Assembly (NCBI GenBank): GCA_022563535.1
Contig: JADFNE010000008.1
Location: forward strand, 1 to 64,000
Direction of reading: 5' to 3'
Source of the DNA: Myxococcales bacterium
GTDB lineage: Bacteria > Myxococcota_A > UBA9160 > UBA4427
DNA: 64,000 nt
The notes under the pieces are model-generated. The model was not told the origin of the DNA. It searched no databases and saw only the letters and a program-made list of their open reading frames with translations. Shown piece by piece: positions 60,283 through 64,000 of this stretch (positions are counted from its first letter, which is position 1; each line of letters begins with the position of its first letter). The position numbers and the translations under genes were made by a program.

Positions 60283-60918
60283 ATGTCTTTTCTGAGTAGA
60301 ACCCCCGCGCTGCCGACCCCCGAACAAGCGTTGAAGGGACGCGACGAACCCATGCCCGTGCACGGAGTTCACGCGGTCAACGGCAACCCGACGCTGCCTC
60401 CCTTCGAGGGGATGGAGCAAATCATTTTCGGTATGGGATGCTTTTGGGGCGCGGAACGCATGTTCTGGCAGGCCGACGGAGTGCACACGACCGCAGTGGG
60501 TTACGCGGCGGGACTGACCCCCAACCCAACTTACGAGGAAGTCTGTAGCGGCAGGACCGGGCACAATGAAGTCGTGTTGGTGGCCTTCGATGCGCAGAAG
60601 ACGAGCCTCGAAACGCTGCTCGCGATTTTTTGGGAGGGTCACGACCCGACCCAGGGAATGCGCCAGGGCAACGACACGGGCACCCAGTACCGGTCGGGGA
60701 TCTATGCGACATCCGAGGTGCAGAAGCGGGCGGCCGAGAACAGCCGCGACGTTTTCCAGGCCCTCTTGAGCGATGCAGGCCAGGGAGCCATTACCACCGA
60801 AATCCTCGACGCACCCGAGTTCTTCTACGCCGAGGACTACCACCAGCAGTATCTAGCCAAAAATCCGAACGGCTATTGCGGGTTGGGGGGCACGGGCTTT
60901 TCATATCCCGTTTCGTAG
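60283..60918 (+). CDS. msrA: peptide-methionine (S)-S-oxide reductase
   Basis: 211 residues from the ATG at 60283; the frame runs upstream through the HupE gene but that is not part of the protein. The catalytic Cys is in [10 protein letters not shown], followed by [28 protein letters not shown], the QYRSGIYA substrate segment and a C-terminal recycling Cys ([10 protein letters not shown]). It repairs methionine-S-sulfoxide in proteins. The first 45 residues are longer than in short MsrA proteins. No msrB is adjacent. Confidence 0.95.
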   Translation: MSFLSRTPALPTPEQALKGRDEPMPVHGVHAVNGNPTLPPFEGMEQIIFGMGCFWGAERMFWQADGVHTTAVGYAAGLTPNPTYEEVCSGRTGHNEVVLVAFDAQKTSLETLLAIFWEGHDPTQGMRQGNDTGTQYRSGIYATSEVQKRAAENSRDVFQALLSDAGQGAITTEILDAPEFFYAEDYHQQYLAKNPNGYCGLGGTGFSYPVS

Positions 60919-60933
60919 CCGAGCGTAACTCGG
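60919..60933. terminator. short hairpin between convergent genes
   Basis: CCGAG-CGTAA-CTCGG forms a 5-bp stem in the 15 bases between the msrA stop and the stop of the convergent polytopic gene. No T run follows, so termination is uncertain. Confidence 0.3.
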
Positions 60934-62505
60934 TCACCAGAAATAGTGATTGCTATCGAGATGTGCACGGACCGACGCTTCGAGGTTTTGGTAGCCCTCG
61001 GCGCTGAGCTTGGATTCCAATCGCCGCAAGGGAACGGGGACGATGCCCCGCTCGCGATAGCGAATGAAGTCTCGATTGAACACGGCCGTGTTCGTGCTGC
61101 GAAAATAATTTCCCTGTTCGGCATCGCTGCGATCCATCAGCTGGAACTGTTGACGAAGTCGGAAGAAGGTGTGGAACTCGAGTCGATTGACGAGAGTCTG
61201 CGCATACGTCGATGCCAGGATCAGGCTCGCTAGCACAAGGCTGGCGATGGCTCGTCGCGGACCGCTCTTTGCGTTCCGCAGCCCGTCGACCACCGCCACT
61301 GCGGGCAGCGACAACACCGGCAGAGCAAAAAGCAGGTAGCGCGGTCCATAGCTGGCTTCGGCTGTCCAATAGGTGTAGCTGCTGTAGATGAAGAACATCG
61401 AGGCAAAGCATGACCAGGCGAGCAGCAACTCGGCGTGATTGCGCTTCCACATCCGTGGAATTCCGAGCAGGGCGACCGCGAGCAGTGGGAAGTGAATGAA
61501 AATGCTGTAGCGCGGGGCAAAGAGATAAGCGGGGATCGATTCTGCGAGGCTCGCGCCAAACAGGTTTGTTTCGCGCTCGTAGCCCGTGTTGAACGGCGCG
61601 CCGAACTTGAGATTGTTCACCCAAAAGACGATTGCGCCCAGGGCCAACAGGGGCACGACGCCGTAGCAAAAATATGTCTTTGCGTTGCTGCGCAGATCTG
61701 AAATGACGTGGGCCGCGACATTGGAACGGCCGTCCCAGCCGATCAACACGAGCGCAATTCCAAGCACTCCGATCAACGGAGCAAAAGCGAGTTTCACGAG
61801 ACAGAGTGCTGAAAGCGAAACGACGCACCACAGTAGATCTCGCGCGCCACCCACGGTTTCGCTGCCCGACCGGCGAGCGAAGCGCAGCAAAAACAACATT
61901 GCAGTGGAAAAGAGCAGGACCTGGTAAATCTGCGACGACTGCGCGCGGGTGTAGTTCCACAGATAGGTCGAATACAGGCAAGCCAGGACGAATGACGAGG
62001 CCGTGAGCCCACTCTCGGTGTAGAGCCGCGCGAGTCGGTAGAGCACGAGCGCGAGCAGTCCGCTGAGCAGGAGATTGAAACCGTTCAAGAGCAGCAGCCG
62101 ACGCTTGATCTGGTAGGGGCCCGAATTCTCGCCGAAAATTTTGGAGGGCTCTGACATCTCGCTTTGGCCGAGCACAAAGCGTTCGAATGCCAGGGGCAGG
62201 GCGTAGACGAGGGTGTTGCCAATTCCGTACTTCGAGTACCAATACCCCGTGTTCGAGTTGAAGACGAAGTAGGGCGCGTTTGCTGTAACGCTTTCGGCCA
62301 CGCTCGGGCGAACCACCAGGCGTCCTTGATAGACGAGGGATTCGGCCTCCATCTCCCATGCGTTGACGTCGCCGTCGTAGCGGAACGCGGGCATCGAGAG
62401 AAAGCCAATCGCAAAGACGAGGCCCAGCAGGCCAAAGAGCCATGGATCCCGTTCAGGTCCTGCGTGCGCTCGAGCTTGTGGGAGAGCCGAACCCGTTGCT
62501 GCCAT
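60934..62505 (-). CDS. polytopic membrane protein, GT-C-like
   Basis: 523 residues, about 11 membrane helices. The first periplasmic loop carries FRYDGDVNAWEMEAESLV, an acidic loop in the position of the GT-C catalytic Asp/Glu, and later YWYSKYGIGNTLVYALP. A conserved YGPRYLLFALPVLSLPAV stretch is common in bacterial family-39-like or arabinosyl-type proteins. The sugar and acceptor are unknown. It follows the TonB receptor gene on the same strand after 77 bases that contain a weak hairpin with a T run. Confidence 0.7.
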   Translation of the reverse strand: MAATGSALPQARAHAGPERDPWLFGLLGLVFAIGFLSMPAFRYDGDVNAWEMEAESLVYQGRLVVRPSVAESVTANAPYFVFNSNTGYWYSKYGIGNTLVYALPLAFERFVLGQSEMSEPSKIFGENSGPYQIKRRLLLLNGFNLLLSGLLALVLYRLARLYTESGLTASSFVLACLYSTYLWNYTRAQSSQIYQVLLFSTAMLFLLRFARRSGSETVGGARDLLWCVVSLSALCLVKLAFAPLIGVLGIALVLIGWDGRSNVAAHVISDLRSNAKTYFCYGVVPLLALGAIVFWVNNLKFGAPFNTGYERETNLFGASLAESIPAYLFAPRYSIFIHFPLLAVALLGIPRMWKRNHAELLLAWSCFASMFFIYSSYTYWTAEASYGPRYLLFALPVLSLPAVAVVDGLRNAKSGPRRAIASLVLASLILASTYAQTLVNRLEFHTFFRLRQQFQLMDRSDAEQGNYFRSTNTAVFNRDFIRYRERGIVPVPLRRLESKLSAEGYQNLEASVRAHLDSNHYFW

Positions 62506-62527
62506 GGCGTGATGCTAGCAGCCCGAC

Positions 62528-62546
62528 AAAAAAGGCTTCGGTTGCC
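62528..62546 (-). terminator. weak hairpin plus T run after receptor gene
   Basis: On the minus strand GGCAACCGAAGCC is followed directly by TTTTTT. The stem is only 3-4 pairs, so this is a weak candidate for terminating the TonB receptor transcript. Confidence 0.25.
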
Positions 62547-62582
62547 ACGCGCGATTCTTCGACCCGTTCCCTGCTGCGCTTA

Positions 62583-64000
62583 CTAGAAATTCAGAACGAT
62601 TTTGGTGTAGAAGGCGCGCGGGATTTTGGTACCGGAAATGAAGAGTTCCGAGTTCCACTCGTCGTGCCCGGCGTCGAACAGATTCTCCACCGTGAACGAA
62701 ACCTCGACGTTTTCGCTCGGCCGCCAAGCGGTGCGCAGGTCGAAACGGTGGTACCCAGCGACCTTTTGTTTACCAACCATTGCGACTTTGCTTACATACC
62801 AATAGGCGGTGTCGAACTCGACGTCGTAGGGGAAGTTCATGTGTGAGCGCAGGCCTATGGTGTGGTGAGATTCCGTGCGGCCTCTGTCCTGTTCTTCGTC
62901 TCTGCCGATCGGGTTTCCTTCTCCGTCCAATAGATTGCCGATGTGGTTTCCCGCATCGCGATCCGCATCTACATCGATGTAGCTGTAGGTTGCGTCGATC
63001 CACCACTTCTTCACGATTGCATGATCCTCGAGTACTTGAACCCGGGCGAAGAACTCAAAACCCCAGGCAACGCCGCTGCCGTGGTTCGTGTAGATGCGAT
63101 TGATTACGGTGATTGGGACGGTTCCGGTCATCGCCGCGGAAAGATTGACTGGGACGCTGGCAACGTCGGAAATATTCAGATCGTTGTAGTCATTGTAGTA
63201 CGCAGCCAGGTCCAGATGGATCCAATCAGTTGGCTGCAATCGAACGCCTGCTTCGTAGGCCATCAGGTTTTCCGCCTCGAGGTTGCGGGTTCCCGAGTTC
63301 TGGGTTGCGATAAATCGGGAATCGCCCAACAAGGGGTTTTCGACAATATTGATTGTGCTGGCGTCGTCGCGAGCGCGACTTGGGGTGTGCACCGCTCTCG
63401 ACACCGATCCCCAGACGGTCATCGTTTCATTGGGAATGAAAGCGAACCGGAGGCTGGGTTGGATTTCGAAACCAGACATGTCGTTGTCTTCGAGCTTGGT
63501 TCCCAAGGTGAATCGGAGCTTGTCTTCCCAAGTACGCGCTTCAGCCTGGACAAAGCCGCTGAGTAAATCGAAGTTTCTGCTGGGTGGGGTAATCGTCAAG
63601 ACATCGAAGAGCCCCAACGAGGGAACCGGTGTGAAGGCTGCTGGATTCGATGTCTGTGAACTGTCACTGCGATGCCGGTACTCTCCGCCCCAAACGAGAT
63701 CGAGCCAGGGAAACGGAGCGATCTGGTGCTTGAGTTCGAGGTCGAAGGTATCGAGTTCATAATTCAGGATGTTGGAGTTTCGATCAGTTCGGTCGTAGTA
63801 GAACTGTACCGATGCGTTATGAGTGTCCGAAAACTTGTGTGTGTAGCGGCTGAGCAAGTTTCCGCCTCCAAGCTTGAAGCTGCCCTCGGAACCCGCCACG
63901 GTGCCGTCATCGGATCCTTTGTACAGATCGCCTTGTAGGGTGAATTCGCCGGATTTGCCAACCTTGGCATCCAGTCGAAAACCCGTGCGAACCTGATCCC
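62583..64000 (-). CDS. TonB-dependent receptor, C-terminal part
   Basis: The frame is open to the window edge; about 472 residues are visible. They hold the C-terminal barrel of a TonB-dependent receptor: alternating strand pattern, WGSVSRAVHTPSRARDDAS, NLEAENLMAYEAGVRLQPTDWIHLDLAAYYNDYNDL, GSGVAWGFEF, FTVENLFDAGHDEW and a C-terminal Phe (VLNF). The plug domain and signal peptide lie outside the window, so the ligand (siderophore, cobalamin or carbohydrate) cannot be judged. It is upstream of a GT-C-like gene on the same strand. Confidence 0.9.
   Translation of the reverse strand, partial: DQVRTGFRLDAKVGKSGEFTLQGDLYKGSDDGTVAGSEGSFKLGGGNLLSRYTHKFSDTHNASVQFYYDRTDRNSNILNYELDTFDLELKHQIAPFPWLDLVWGGEYRHRSDSSQTSNPAAFTPVPSLGLFDVLTITPPSRNFDLLSGFVQAEARTWEDKLRFTLGTKLEDNDMSGFEIQPSLRFAFIPNETMTVWGSVSRAVHTPSRARDDASTINIVENPLLGDSRFIATQNSGTRNLEAENLMAYEAGVRLQPTDWIHLDLAAYYNDYNDLNISDVASVPVNLSAAMTGTVPITVINRIYTNHGSGVAWGFEFFARVQVLEDHAIVKKWWIDATYSYIDVDADRDAGNHIGNLLDGEGNPIGRDEEQDRGRTESHHTIGLRSHMNFPYDVEFDTAYWYVSKVAMVGKQKVAGYHRFDLRTAWRPSENVEVSFTVENLFDAGHDEWNSELFISGTKIPRAFYTKIVLNF

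Overview
The window is G+C-rich DNA from a Gram-negative, outer-membrane-bearing heterotroph. Evidence for the envelope is MlaA/MlaC, YdbH-type proteins, a TonB-dependent receptor, an outer-membrane beta-barrel, many lipoproteins and a Tat signal. The gene mix (paired acyl-CoA dehydrogenases, fused CaiB/BaiF CoA-transferase, single-chain indolepyruvate oxidoreductase, 180-kDa NAD-glutamate dehydrogenase, TPR-linked sulfatase-like lipoproteins, a RAYT transposase) fits a deltaproteobacteria-like lineage such as Myxococcota or Desulfobacterota sensu lato. That placement is inference; there is no rRNA or marker gene here. No tRNA, rRNA, CRISPR array, prophage or conjugative element was seen.

Layout. 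1-922: tail of a secreted, C-terminally anchored protein, a strong terminator, and a small membrane protein with Val/Glu repeats. 944-8485 (minus): a two-gene module, fused MFS/spermidine-synthase-like protein plus DUF1232 (YkvA) protein, present twice in tandem. 8580-13282: methyltransferase, a 164-nt inverted-repeat element, PilZ protein, TPR-bearing sulfatase-like lipoprotein, scramblase-family protein. 13458-18784: double-domain CoA-transferase, DoxX protein, small lipoprotein, GMC oxidoreductase with a Tat-exported partner. 18879-23231: mlaA-mlaC, asd, GT-C-like membrane protein. 23461-26105: orphan NtrC-type regulator, RAYT transposase between G-rich flanks, and a 33-aa small subunit following the NSS transporter. 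26118-31710: NSS transporter, metallophosphatase, unknown 190-aa protein, AsmA-like protein, small membrane protein. 31818-39413 (minus): nitrogen cluster with NAD-glutamate dehydrogenase, ammonium transporter, a 62-aa coupled ORF and an HDOD protein. 39574-42160: ydbH-ynbE-ydbL operon. 42335-45358: third MFS/spermidine-synthase-like fusion. 45530-47928: acyl-CoA dehydrogenase pair. 47939-52817: two divergent sulfatase-like lipoproteins and a large polytopic protein. 52814-55306: universal stress protein, beta-barrel, TetR and Lrp regulators. 55477-64000: fused 2-oxoacid:ferredoxin oxidoreductase, HupE/UreJ-like protein, MsrA, polytopic GT-C-like protein, and the C-terminal part of a TonB-dependent receptor.

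How the genes fit together. Several loci address lipid movement across the envelope: MlaA-MlaC, AsmA-like, YdbH-YnbE-YdbL and a scramblase-family protein. A second theme is acyl-CoA and amino-acid catabolism (CoA-transferase, two acyl-CoA dehydrogenases, Lrp-linked oxidoreductase, glutamate dehydrogenase with Amt). A third is a set of alkaline-phosphatase-superfamily lipoproteins that carry Thr rather than Cys or Ser at the nucleophile position, next to GT-C-like membrane proteins.

The items I consider most worth a second look are: the tandemly duplicated [MFS/SpdSyn fusion + DUF1232] module with a third distant copy, whose SpdSyn domains lack the usual catalytic Asp; the 164-nt palindromic element with a half copy about 11 kb away and a RAYT gene nearby; the 33-aa NSS-associated membrane peptide; the coupled 62-aa ORF between amt and the HDOD gene; and the CoA-transferase fusion with Glu in place of Asp in one active site.
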